Shown piece after piece: positions 37,141 through 44,339 of a stretch of DNA of 64,000 nucleotides; position 1 is the first letter of the stretch; every line of letters starts with the position of its first letter. The notes beneath the pieces are model-generated. The model ran no database searches, had not been told where the DNA came from, and was given only the letters and a program-made list of their open reading frames with translations. The position numbers were made by a program, and so were the translations under genes. The DNA is from Hyphomonadaceae bacterium TMED5 (lineage in GTDB: Bacteria > Pseudomonadota > Alphaproteobacteria > Caulobacterales > Hyphomonadaceae): positions 22,345 through 86,344 of the forward strand of contig NHBK01000024.1 of the NCBI GenBank assembly GCA_002173095.1, written 5' to 3'.

Positions 37141-37179
37141 AAAAAAGAGAGGGCAAGCTCTAAAGCTAACCCTCTCTTC
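37141..37179 (-). terminator. Rho-independent terminator of the RcnB-like gene
   Basis: On the minus strand AAGAGAGGG pairs with CCCTCTCTT across a 16-nt loop, followed by TTTTTTG. It is 20 bp downstream of the RcnB-like stop. Confidence 0.75.
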
Positions 37180-37200
37180 CTGGTCAGAGTTCAGGACACT

Positions 37201-37578
37201 CTAGTTGATGAATTCCTGAATGATCTGTGTCGCCGCCATAACGAGGACGATGTCATCATTCATCTGGGCATAATAATACCCGTTTGGCGGAGCGTTCAGG
37301 TTGTAGCGTGAATAATCAGAGATCACGCGATAGTCTGAATAGGTGCGGTCACCATAGCGAATGGCGTCGCGGCGGCCTTCCTGATAGCCATCACGGTAAG
37401 CGCGGGCTTCGTCGCGGTCGTCCCGACGGTCACCCCAGTCGCGGCGGTCATTATCGCAACGGCCCTGCATTTCATGGCCCGGAGGGCAGTGTGGCGGGTC
37501 AGCAAAAGCAGGCGCGCCGCCTGCAGCGATAGACAGCGCCATAGCAGACGCAGCGGTCAGTTTAGCAATAGATGTCAT
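37201..37578 (-). CDS. RcnB-like periplasmic protein
   Basis: 125 residues from ATG 37578. Signal peptide MTSIAKLTAASAMALSIAAG, then a short CPPGHEMQGRC segment, an Arg/Asp-rich charged middle (DRRDWGDRRDDRDEAR), and a C-terminal domain with YSRYNLNAPPNGYYYAQMND and DIVLVMAATQIIQEF that matches the RcnB family pattern. RcnB of E. coli is a periplasmic Ni/Co homeostasis protein; homologs in Alphaproteobacteria are mostly uncharacterised. The ribosome site is trapped in an 8-bp leader hairpin. Confidence 0.75.
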   Translation of the reverse strand: MTSIAKLTAASAMALSIAAGGAPAFADPPHCPPGHEMQGRCDNDRRDWGDRRDDRDEARAYRDGYQEGRRDAIRYGDRTYSDYRVISDYSRYNLNAPPNGYYYAQMNDDIVLVMAATQIIQEFIN

Positions 37579-37583
37579 TTCAT

Positions 37584-37603
37584 CCTCCATAACGGTATGG
37601 AGG
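37584..37603 (-). promoter_or_regulatory. Leader hairpin sequestering the ribosome-binding site
   Basis: The mRNA reads CCTCCATA, tetraloop CCGT, TATGGAGG: a perfect 8-bp stem whose 3' arm is the GGAGG Shine-Dalgarno of the RcnB-like gene, five bases from its ATG. Closed, it should prevent initiation. Possible metal-, temperature- or RNA-responsive switch. Confidence 0.55.
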
Positions 37604-37604
37604 T

Positions 37605-37632
37605 AAAACGGGCTAAGCATGCAGCCCGTTCC
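37605..37632 (-). terminator. Hairpin terminator after the aldehyde dehydrogenase
   Basis: Minus strand AACGGGCT / AGCCCGTT, 8-nt loop, then TTTTACC. It closes the Fe-ADH/aldehyde dehydrogenase operon and insulates the RcnB-like leader. Confidence 0.6.
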
Positions 37633-37659
37633 ATTTTTCCTGCGCGTCTTGCAGTCCGG

Positions 37660-39120
37660 TTAGCTAAGTCCGCCAAAAGTCAGCGATTTCACTTCCAGAT
37701 AATCATCAAGACCGTGATGAGAGCCCTCGCGGCCCTGACCGGATTCCTTCACGCCGCCAAAAGGTGCCATCTCGTTCGAAATAATGCCTTCATTGATGCC
37801 GACCATGCCGTATTCCAGAGCTTCGGCGGTCTTCCAGCACCGCGCGACATTGTTGGAATAGAAGTAAGATGCGAGGCCGAACTCAGTATCGTTTGCCATG
37901 GCGATGGCTTCTTCATCTGTGCTGAAGCTGAAGACCGGCGCGACCGGGCCGAAAATCTCTTCAGAGAAAACACGCATCTCTTTGGTGGCGTCAGTCAGAA
38001 CCAGAGGACGTGAATAGCATTCGCCATTCGGTGTGGATGGGCCTTCATGGACTTTCGCGCCTTTGGAGACCGCATCTTCAACAAACTCTTCCACCGTTTT
38101 GCGCGCTTTCACAGAGACAAGCGGGCCAAGGTCTACGCCCTCATCAAGACCGTTTCCGACGGTGAGCTTGTTCGTTGCGGCAAGAAGCTTTTCAACGAAG
38201 GCGTCTTTGACGTTTTCATGCACCAGAATGCGGTTGGTGCAGACACAGGTCTGACCGGCATTTCGGAATTTCGAGGCCATCACGCCTTTGATCGCAAGGT
38301 CGAGGTCTGCATCCTCAAAGATGATGAAAGGCGCGTTGCCGCCCAGCTCCATAGAGAGCCGCTTCAGCGTGCCGGAGCATTGCTCTGTCAGCATTTTGCC
38401 AACGCCCGTCGAACCGGTGAAGGAGAGCTTTTTCACGATCGGGCTGGAGGTCAGCTCGCCGCCAATGGCGCGGGTATTCCCGCAGACAATGTTCACAACG
38501 CCGGTAGGAATGCCCACGCGGTCACAAAGCTCTGCAATAGCGAGCGCAGAAAGCGGTGTCTCTGAAGCTGGTTTGCAGACAACCGTACAGCCCGCAGCGA
38601 GGGCTGGCGCGATCTTGCGGGTCAGCATGGCGTTCGGGAAATTCCACGGCGTAATGAGCGCTGCAACGCCGACGGGCTGGCGAATAACCACTACGCGTTT
38701 ATCGCCGGTTGGCGGGGCCAGAACTTCGCCATGGATGCGTTTTGCTTCCTCAGCAAACCATTCGATATAGTTGGCGCCGTAGGCGATCTCGCCCGCAGCC
38801 TCAGTCAGTGGCTTGCCCTGTTCGAGGGTCAGAATGCGCGCCAGATCCTGTTGGTTGGCCATCATGATATTGAAAAGATCGCGCAGTAATTTTGCGCGTT
38901 CTTTTGGTGTTTTGGCCGCCCAAGCGGGCTGAGCTGCATTGGCTGCATCAATCGCCGTTTTTGTTTCGGCTTCGCCGCAATATGCGACTTCGGCGAGCAC
39001 TTCGCCATTGGCCGGATTGTCCACGGTGAAGGTCTCGCCGCTGGCGGCATCTACCCATTTGCCGTCGATATAAGCCTGGCCGCGCAGAAGCGCCGGGTCG
39101 GAAAGGTTCAGATCCGTCAT
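37660..39120 (-). CDS. gabD: NAD(P)-dependent succinate-semialdehyde dehydrogenase
   Basis: 486 residues from ATG 39120. Aldehyde dehydrogenase superfamily: ITPWNFPNAMLTRKIAPALA (about 150-169), catalytic Glu in MELGGNAPF and catalytic Cys in NAGQTCVCTNR. Best match in pattern is GabD (EQGKPLTEAAGEIAYGA, IEWFAEEAKRIHGE). It oxidises succinate semialdehyde to succinate. It follows an iron-containing alcohol dehydrogenase by 34 bp on the same strand, which could supply the semialdehyde. Confidence 0.88.
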   Translation of the reverse strand: MTDLNLSDPALLRGQAYIDGKWVDAASGETFTVDNPANGEVLAEVAYCGEAETKTAIDAANAAQPAWAAKTPKERAKLLRDLFNIMMANQQDLARILTLEQGKPLTEAAGEIAYGANYIEWFAEEAKRIHGEVLAPPTGDKRVVVIRQPVGVAALITPWNFPNAMLTRKIAPALAAGCTVVCKPASETPLSALAIAELCDRVGIPTGVVNIVCGNTRAIGGELTSSPIVKKLSFTGSTGVGKMLTEQCSGTLKRLSMELGGNAPFIIFEDADLDLAIKGVMASKFRNAGQTCVCTNRILVHENVKDAFVEKLLAATNKLTVGNGLDEGVDLGPLVSVKARKTVEEFVEDAVSKGAKVHEGPSTPNGECYSRPLVLTDATKEMRVFSEEIFGPVAPVFSFSTDEEAIAMANDTEFGLASYFYSNNVARCWKTAEALEYGMVGINEGIISNEMAPFGGVKESGQGREGSHHGLDDYLEVKSLTFGGLS

Positions 39121-39154
39121 CTGACTGTGTCTCCCTGAATTGGTCGTGCTGGCT

Positions 39155-40309
39155 CTAATAGGCCGCTTCGTAGATTGCGAACGCATCATCCTGAGTGACA
39201 GGACGTGGATTGTTTTTCAGAAGGCGGGTCTGGCCCATGCTTTCTTCAGCAAGCAGGGTGAGATCATTGGCCAGAACGCCGGCATCGCGCATGCGCGGTG
39301 GCAGGCCAGCATCAAGGCTCAACTGTTCCAGCTGGTCACAGAACCAGTAAGACACGTCTTCATCGGAGCCGCCCGGCACATTGTCGAAACAGATAGGGGC
39401 GAGTTCTGCATACATGCCAGCCGCTGCTGGCGTGTTGAAGCGCAGAACATGCGGCAGGAGCAGCGCGTTCGAGGTGCCATGCGCAATGTGATAGCGCGCG
39501 CCCAGCGGGTAGGCCAGGGCATGCACCGCGGCCACTGGCGCATTGGCAAAGGCTTGTCCGGCAAGGCAGGCGCCGAACAGCATGTGCTGGCGGGCCTCAA
39601 GATTGGAACCATCGGCGATGACGGGTTTGAGGTTCTTCGACAGAAGCTGCAGCGCCTTCTGTGCCAGCATGTCTGAATACGGGTTCTTCTGGATCAGGCT
39701 GGTATAGGCTTCGATGGCATGGACCATCGCGTCGACACCAGTGGCAGCGGTGACCAGCGCAGGCAGGCCGAGCGTGAGTTCTGCGTCCAGAAGTGCAACA
39801 TCCGGAAAGAGCTGCGGCGCAACCACGCCGGACTTGGTATTTGGCCCGGTGGTGACAATCGCCACAGCAGTAACTTCTGAGCCCGTGCCAGCTGTTGTCG
39901 GGATGAGGATAAGCGGCAGGCGATCACCCTTTGCCATGCCCACACCGTAAATGTCTTCCAACTTCTCACCAGATTTGGCGATCAGCGCGACGAGCTTTGC
40001 CGCATCCATGGAGGAGCCGCCGCCAAACCCGACAATGCCATCTGCACCATGAGCTTTGGCCGCCTCGAGGGCCGCCATAATGGTTTCGACCGGTGGGTCA
40101 GCGACGATCTCGGTATAGAGCGCGTAATCCGTGCCTGAGGCGTCGAGTGATGACGTGAGTTTGTCCAGCAGTCCCGCATTCACAATGCCCGGGTCTGTCA
40201 CCACCAGTGGGCGGGAAAAGCCCATCCGGTTACAGATGTCTCCAAGGCGCTTCACTGCGCCCGGCTCATTGATAATGGACCGTGTGGTGGTGAACTCAAA
40301 AGATGTCAT
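39155..40309 (-). CDS. Iron-containing alcohol dehydrogenase (candidate 4-hydroxybutyrate dehydrogenase)
   Basis: 384 residues from ATG 40309. Family III Fe-ADH with the NAD site GFGGGSSMDAAKLVA (about 92-106), PTTAGTGSEVT and metal histidines in HALAYPLGARYHIAHG with ALLLPHVLRFN. Oxidises a primary alcohol with NAD. Operon position directly before succinate-semialdehyde dehydrogenase favours 4-hydroxybutyrate (or a related hydroxyacid) as substrate; this is inference from context. Divergent from the nitroreductase gene. Confidence 0.88.
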   Translation of the reverse strand: MTSFEFTTTRSIINEPGAVKRLGDICNRMGFSRPLVVTDPGIVNAGLLDKLTSSLDASGTDYALYTEIVADPPVETIMAALEAAKAHGADGIVGFGGGSSMDAAKLVALIAKSGEKLEDIYGVGMAKGDRLPLILIPTTAGTGSEVTAVAIVTTGPNTKSGVVAPQLFPDVALLDAELTLGLPALVTAATGVDAMVHAIEAYTSLIQKNPYSDMLAQKALQLLSKNLKPVIADGSNLEARQHMLFGACLAGQAFANAPVAAVHALAYPLGARYHIAHGTSNALLLPHVLRFNTPAAAGMYAELAPICFDNVPGGSDEDVSYWFCDQLEQLSLDAGLPPRMRDAGVLANDLTLLAEESMGQTRLLKNNPRPVTQDDAFAIYEAAY

Positions 40310-40564
40310 TCGGGCGTTTCCATGCTTTGCCTGCACTGGCGGGCGAACCTATTGCCGACTGAGCCGGTCTTATATTTGAGTGTACTGGACTACATTTTAA
40401 AATGAAAAGCCAGCCTCCGTGCAGGAGAATTTTGAACCTGATTTCTGCCCTCTTTCCTATCGCGGCAAAGCCGAGAGTTCAAACCCTTACCGTAGGGGCA
40501 GGATTGGAAATTGATGTGCGAAATGCTCTACCGGTTTGGACAGAACAGATAACGGGGAAGAAAC

Positions 40565-41239
40565 ATGGAATATGATGACGTCATTCAGGGGCGACGCAGC
40601 ATTCGCGGCTTTCTGGACAAGCCTGTACCGAAAGATGTGATCAAAGAGGTGCTGGAGCTCGCCATTCGCGCGCCATCTTCCATGAATACCCAGCCATGGC
40701 ATTTCTATGTGATTGGCGGCGAGGTTCTGAACCGTATCCGTAAGGGGAATGTTGAGCGCAATATGGCGGGCGTGCCGGACAGCCGCGAGTTTCGCGGTGG
40801 TGACAAATATGCCGGTGCCCATCGTGATCGTCAGATCGAAATCGCCGTTCAGCTCTTCGAGGCTATGGGTATTGAGCGCCATGACAAAGACAAGCGCATG
40901 GACTGGGTGCTGCGCGGGTTTCGCCAGTTTGATGCGCCTGTCTCTGTCATCATTACGTTCGACAAAGAGGTCGAAGGCAATGACATCACCACATTCGATT
41001 GCGGCGCGGTTTCCAATGGCATTGTGAACGCAGCCTGGTCGCGCGGCCTTGGCTGCGTCATCAACTCGCAAGGCATTATGCAAAGCCCGGTCGTGCGCGA
41101 AGAGGCTGGCATTCCGGATGATCAGGTAATCATGATGGCGATCGCTATGGGATGGCCGGATGAAACCTTCCCGGCCAATGCGGTTGTTTCACGCCGTAAA
41201 TCGGTTGATGAGGCCGCTGTGTTTGTTGGGTTTGATTAA
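40565..41239 (+). CDS. Nitroreductase family flavoprotein
   Basis: 224 residues with FMN-binding RRSIRGFLDKPVPKDVIKEV at the N-terminus, APSSMNTQPWHFYVIGG (about 35-51) and C-terminal MMAIAMGWPDETFPANAVVSRR. Members reduce nitro-aromatics, quinones or enones with NAD(P)H. GGGGAAG precedes the ATG. Its stop is followed by an 11-bp inverted repeat in the leader of the flagellin gene. Physiological substrate unknown. Confidence 0.88.
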   Translation: MEYDDVIQGRRSIRGFLDKPVPKDVIKEVLELAIRAPSSMNTQPWHFYVIGGEVLNRIRKGNVERNMAGVPDSREFRGGDKYAGAHRDRQIEIAVQLFEAMGIERHDKDKRMDWVLRGFRQFDAPVSVIITFDKEVEGNDITTFDCGAVSNGIVNAAWSRGLGCVINSQGIMQSPVVREEAGIPDDQVIMMAIAMGWPDETFPANAVVSRRKSVDEAAVFVGFD

Positions 41240-41258
41240 CCCTAAGACTTCACTCAGA

Positions 41259-41307
41259 TGAGCGCCTGATTTTACCGGGCATGGGAAATTTTCAGTTCAG
41301 GCGCTCA
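41259..41307 (+). repeat. 11-bp inverted repeat upstream of the flagellin gene
   Basis: TGAGCGCCTGA at 41259-41269 and its exact complement TCAGGCGCTCA at 41297-41307, 27 bases apart. It lies 88 bp before the flagellin ATG. It could be the nitroreductase terminator (no T tract), an operator, or a long stem in the flagellin 5' leader. Confidence 0.55.
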
Positions 41308-41394
41308 CGATATTCTGGTCACAAAATAAGCCGTCTCACAGCTGCCAGAATGGGCAGTACGGCACATAAAGACCAGAAAGGTGAAGCTGACGCC

Positions 41395-42225
41395 ATGCCC
41401 TTCAGCGTGAACACAAACTCTTCAGCCCTGTCGACGGCTCAGAGCCTGAAGCGCTCAGACCGCGACCTGCAAGCCATAGAAAGCCGCATTAATACGGGCC
41501 GCAAAATCAATGGCGCGAAAGATGATGGTGCGATTTTCGCACTGGCGCAGAGCCTCAGAGCGGATCTTTCAGGCTTTGGTGTAGTGCAGGAATCCATGGA
41601 CCTCGCGATTGCCGTAGGCGAAGTCTCACTGGCGGCGGTTGAGTCCATTTCCGATCTCATCATCGATATGAAAGAGAAGGCACTGGCGGCCGCTGATCCG
41701 TCTCTGGATGATCGCAGCCGGGCTATTCTCAATCAGGATTTCATTCGCCTGCGCGATCAGGTGGATAAGGTGGTCGGAAATGCGGCCTTCAATGATCTGA
41801 ACCTTCTGAATGCAACCACGCCTGCCTTGCAGCCTGCAACCGATGTGAAGGGTGGTCGCAATGTTGATGTGCCGCCATATGACATTCGGCTGGGCGGTTC
41901 GGACACTGATTTGATCCCGAGCATGGTGATCGACCCGCTGCAGGATGCAAAGGATTCCCTGACGCGGCTGGAAAGCGCGCTGGAACAGCATACCAATATC
42001 GCAAATGTGTATGGCGGCCGCCTTCGGACCTTACAGACCACGCGAGAGTTCGCGGTGAAGACCTCCGACGTGTTGCAGAAGAACCTCGGCACGCTGGTGG
42101 ACGCTGATCTCGGTCGGGAGGGCGCGCGCCTTCAGGCGGCGCAAACTCAGCAACAATTGCAGGTCCAGTCCATGAGCATTGCCAACCAGCTGCCAACCTT
42201 CGCGCTGAAGCTGTTCGGGCAATAA
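41395..42225 (+). CDS. Flagellin
   Basis: 276 residues from ATG 41395. The N-terminal D0/D1 helix is canonical (SVNTNSSALSTAQSLKRSDR, ESRINTGRKINGAKDDGA), and so is the C-terminal helix (AAQTQQQLQVQSMSIAN with QLPTFALKLFGQ). The variable middle is short, as in Alphaproteobacteria. It builds the filament after export by the flagellar type III system. No other flagellar gene is in the window, so this is an orphan copy. An upstream in-frame extension is rejected because flagellins start at this motif. Confidence 0.9.
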   Translation: MPFSVNTNSSALSTAQSLKRSDRDLQAIESRINTGRKINGAKDDGAIFALAQSLRADLSGFGVVQESMDLAIAVGEVSLAAVESISDLIIDMKEKALAAADPSLDDRSRAILNQDFIRLRDQVDKVVGNAAFNDLNLLNATTPALQPATDVKGGRNVDVPPYDIRLGGSDTDLIPSMVIDPLQDAKDSLTRLESALEQHTNIANVYGGRLRTLQTTREFAVKTSDVLQKNLGTLVDADLGREGARLQAAQTQQQLQVQSMSIANQLPTFALKLFGQ

Positions 42226-42252
42226 AAAACGGGCGCTCAGAGGCGCCCGTCT
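42226..42252. terminator. Bidirectional terminator between flagellin and YceI genes
   Basis: CGGGCGC / GCGCCCG stem with a TCAGAG loop, preceded by AAAAAA (T-run for the minus strand) and followed by TCTTC. It serves both convergent genes, more convincingly the YceI gene. Confidence 0.7.
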
Positions 42253-42279
42253 TCACATCAAATGAATGATGTTGGCTGA

Positions 42280-42891
42280 TTACTCAGCTGCGATTGGAGA
42301 GATCAGCTCAAGCTGAATTTCCAGATCAACTTCGTCAGAGACGTATGGAACATACATGTCGATGCCGAAATCTGAACGCAGGATCTGAGTTGTCGCAGAC
42401 ACACCAAGCGCGGTGAAGTCTGACATCATTGGGTGCGTACCTTCATAGTTCAGCGTGACGTCAAAAGTGACGGGCTGGGTAACACCGTGAATGGTCAGAT
42501 CGCCGGTCATTGTGCCGGTTGTGTCTGTGTCCTGCTCAAGAGAGGTCAGAACGAAGTTCGCCTCTGGGAATTCTTCGACATTGAAGAAGTCAGCGCTTGA
42601 GAGGTGGGTAACAAACTCTTCGCCGCCTGGAACAGTTACCAGATTGTCGATGCCGACAGTGACGTCGATTTCAGAGTTTTCTGGTGTCTCTGTGTCGAGG
42701 TTGAACGTGCCTTCAAGACCGATGAACTCGATAGATTGGCGAGACAGACCCATATGGGTGTAAGTCGCGCGGATATATGAGTGCGTTGGTTCTGGCTCGT
42801 AAGATACTGGCTCAGCCTGCGCGCAACCTGGAAGGATGAGTGCCGCGCTTGCAAAACCAGCTGCGAGAGTGTGACGATTAAAAATGTTCAT
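42280..42891 (-). CDS. YceI family periplasmic protein
   Basis: 203 residues. Signal peptide ending in ALILPGC, perhaps a lipobox, then a lipocalin-like YceI domain: THSYIRATYTHMGLSRQSIE, HLSSADFFNVEEFPEANF and GDLTIHGVTQPVTFDV are the family landmarks. YceI proteins bind polyisoprenoids in a hydrophobic pocket; the role is often stress- or pH-related. Monocistronic, with a shared hairpin at its 3' end. Confidence 0.9.
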   Translation of the reverse strand: MNIFNRHTLAAGFASAALILPGCAQAEPVSYEPEPTHSYIRATYTHMGLSRQSIEFIGLEGTFNLDTETPENSEIDVTVGIDNLVTVPGGEEFVTHLSSADFFNVEEFPEANFVLTSLEQDTDTTGTMTGDLTIHGVTQPVTFDVTLNYEGTHPMMSDFTALGVSATTQILRSDFGIDMYVPYVSDEVDLEIQLELISPIAAE

Positions 42892-43039
42892 AGCCTGTCC
42901 TTTCTTTCCCTTGGACTGACGATGAAACTAAGCCTTGGTTTCTTTTAGTCGAGAACGCACTTTTGAGTAACCAAGGGAAATTGGGTGTTTTCGGGCGATT
43001 TTTCTATAAAAAATATGTGTTGCAGCCGTGATCTGTTGA

Positions 43040-43765
43040 ATGTATCAGCGCGCACCTTCTCATTTGGGATGCACTTTATTGAACGCACTGGCTGTGTCTG
43101 AACCTCTCATTCGGGGAAACTGGATCAACGCTCTGGCTGATACGGGCTGGGCTGTGACCCATGCACTTGTCTCACCGGAACTGGCGGTGCAGTTGCGCCG
43201 CGAAGCGATTGATCTGCACGAAAACGGTTATCTCAGTCGTGCGGGCGTCGGCCGTGCTGAAGATCATGCATTGCTGTCCAGTATTCGCCGCGACAAAACC
43301 AAATGGCTATCGCGGGAAAGCGCCGTGCAGGCTGCTTATCTGGATGTGATGGAAGAGGTGCGCCTTGCGGTGAATTCTTCGCTCTTTATGGGCTTGTTCT
43401 CATATGAAGCCCATTTTGCGGCCTATGAACCGGGTGCATTTTACAAACGCCATATGGATGCCTTCAAAGGCGCGCGGAACCGCGTTTTGTCTTCGGTCTT
43501 CTACCTGAATGAAGACTGGCTCGCTGAGGATGGCGGCGCGTTGGCGATCTATGCTGATGAGACAAGCACAGAGATTGCTGACGTCGTTGTCCCAGAACTC
43601 GGAACACTGGTGCTGTTCCTCTCAGAAGACATTCCGCACGAAGTCCTGCCCGCCAATCGGGACAGATACTCTATTGCGGGCTGGTTCCGTGTGAATGACC
43701 GGGGCGTTGCACCGAGCCTTCAGGTCGCGCTGCCGACCACGCCGGATTTGCCAGACCTGAATTAA
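43040..43765 (+). CDS. 2-oxoglutarate/Fe(II)-dependent oxygenase (SM-20-like)
   Basis: 241 residues. Fe ligands are HxD in FYKRHMDAF (about 137-139) and the distal His in DIPHEVLP (about 200), with the 2OG-binding Arg in RYSIAGWFR. This is the prolyl-4-hydroxylase-type double-stranded beta-helix. Bacterial SM-20-like enzymes hydroxylate proline on proteins such as EF-Tu. Start ATG 43040 has a weak ribosome site; TTG 43079 would give a 228-residue protein that still keeps the domain. Confidence 0.85.
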   Translation: MYQRAPSHLGCTLLNALAVSEPLIRGNWINALADTGWAVTHALVSPELAVQLRREAIDLHENGYLSRAGVGRAEDHALLSSIRRDKTKWLSRESAVQAAYLDVMEEVRLAVNSSLFMGLFSYEAHFAAYEPGAFYKRHMDAFKGARNRVLSSVFYLNEDWLAEDGGALAIYADETSTEIADVVVPELGTLVLFLSEDIPHEVLPANRDRYSIAGWFRVNDRGVAPSLQVALPTTPDLPDLN

Positions 43766-43769
43766 GCGT

Positions 43770-43795
43770 ATGAGCGCCCCTGATGTGACGCTCAT
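43770..43795. terminator. Weak hairpin between convergent genes
   Basis: ATGAGCG / CGCTCAT, 7-bp perfect stem, 12-nt loop, in the 43-bp gap between the convergent oxygenase and the secreted hypothetical. No clear T-run. Confidence 0.4.
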
Positions 43796-43808
43796 TTGCG
43801 ATACTGAC

Positions 43809-44237
43809 TTACTGGTTCAGCGCCGTGCCGGAGAGCATTTCTTCCGGTTCGCCAAAGCATGTGCCTGCGGTGAGAATAATGTCTGACGGATAGCCTTTTT
43901 CGAAGAACAGAATCTCCGCGCGGCCCCAGGAACTGGATGAGACGCCAGTTTGCGGGTCCACGATTGAAAAGTCACATTCGGGCAGGGTGCCAACCATATC
44001 GTCAGCAATCCAGATACCATTATGCATGCCGCGATTTTCGTAATTAAAGGCCAGCCCCGGGAAGATCATCCGGATCATGCTGTCGCCTACGGGCGCGCCG
44101 ATAATGGCTTCGCCGGTCTCGAGTTCTGCAAGGAAGACGATATTACCTCTTTCGGATGACCAGACTTCATCTGCCATGGCCGCACCTGAAAGACCAAGCG
44201 TTGTCGCCGCAACAAGCAGCATGTGTTTGATTGACAT
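43809..44237 (-). CDS. Secreted hypothetical protein
   Basis: 142 residues. Signal peptide MSIKHMLLVAATTLGLSGAAMA, then a beta-rich mature domain with EVWSSERGNIVFLAELETGE, PECDFSIVDPQTG, WGRAEILFFEKGYP and TCFGEPEEM; two cysteines could pair. It is reminiscent of small periplasmic proteins that end with a short acidic tail. No family recognised. Stand-alone gene downstream of the pectinesterase-like lipoprotein on the same strand, about 100 bp apart. Confidence 0.7.
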   Translation of the reverse strand: MSIKHMLLVAATTLGLSGAAMADEVWSSERGNIVFLAELETGEAIIGAPVGDSMIRMIFPGLAFNYENRGMHNGIWIADDMVGTLPECDFSIVDPQTGVSSSSWGRAEILFFEKGYPSDIILTAGTCFGEPEEMLSGTALNQ

Positions 44238-44339
44238 GATTATCCCTTTAAATTCCTCCCCCAGACGCAGTAATGCCCCTGATCAGAGAGAGATAGTTCA
44301 TCTTTCTACTCTGTCGATCAAGGGCGTCACTCTTGGCGT

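Noticed and set aside
41281..41394. N-terminal extension of the flagellin
   Set aside because: Flagellins begin at the SVNTN helix; the extension runs through the 11-bp inverted repeat.
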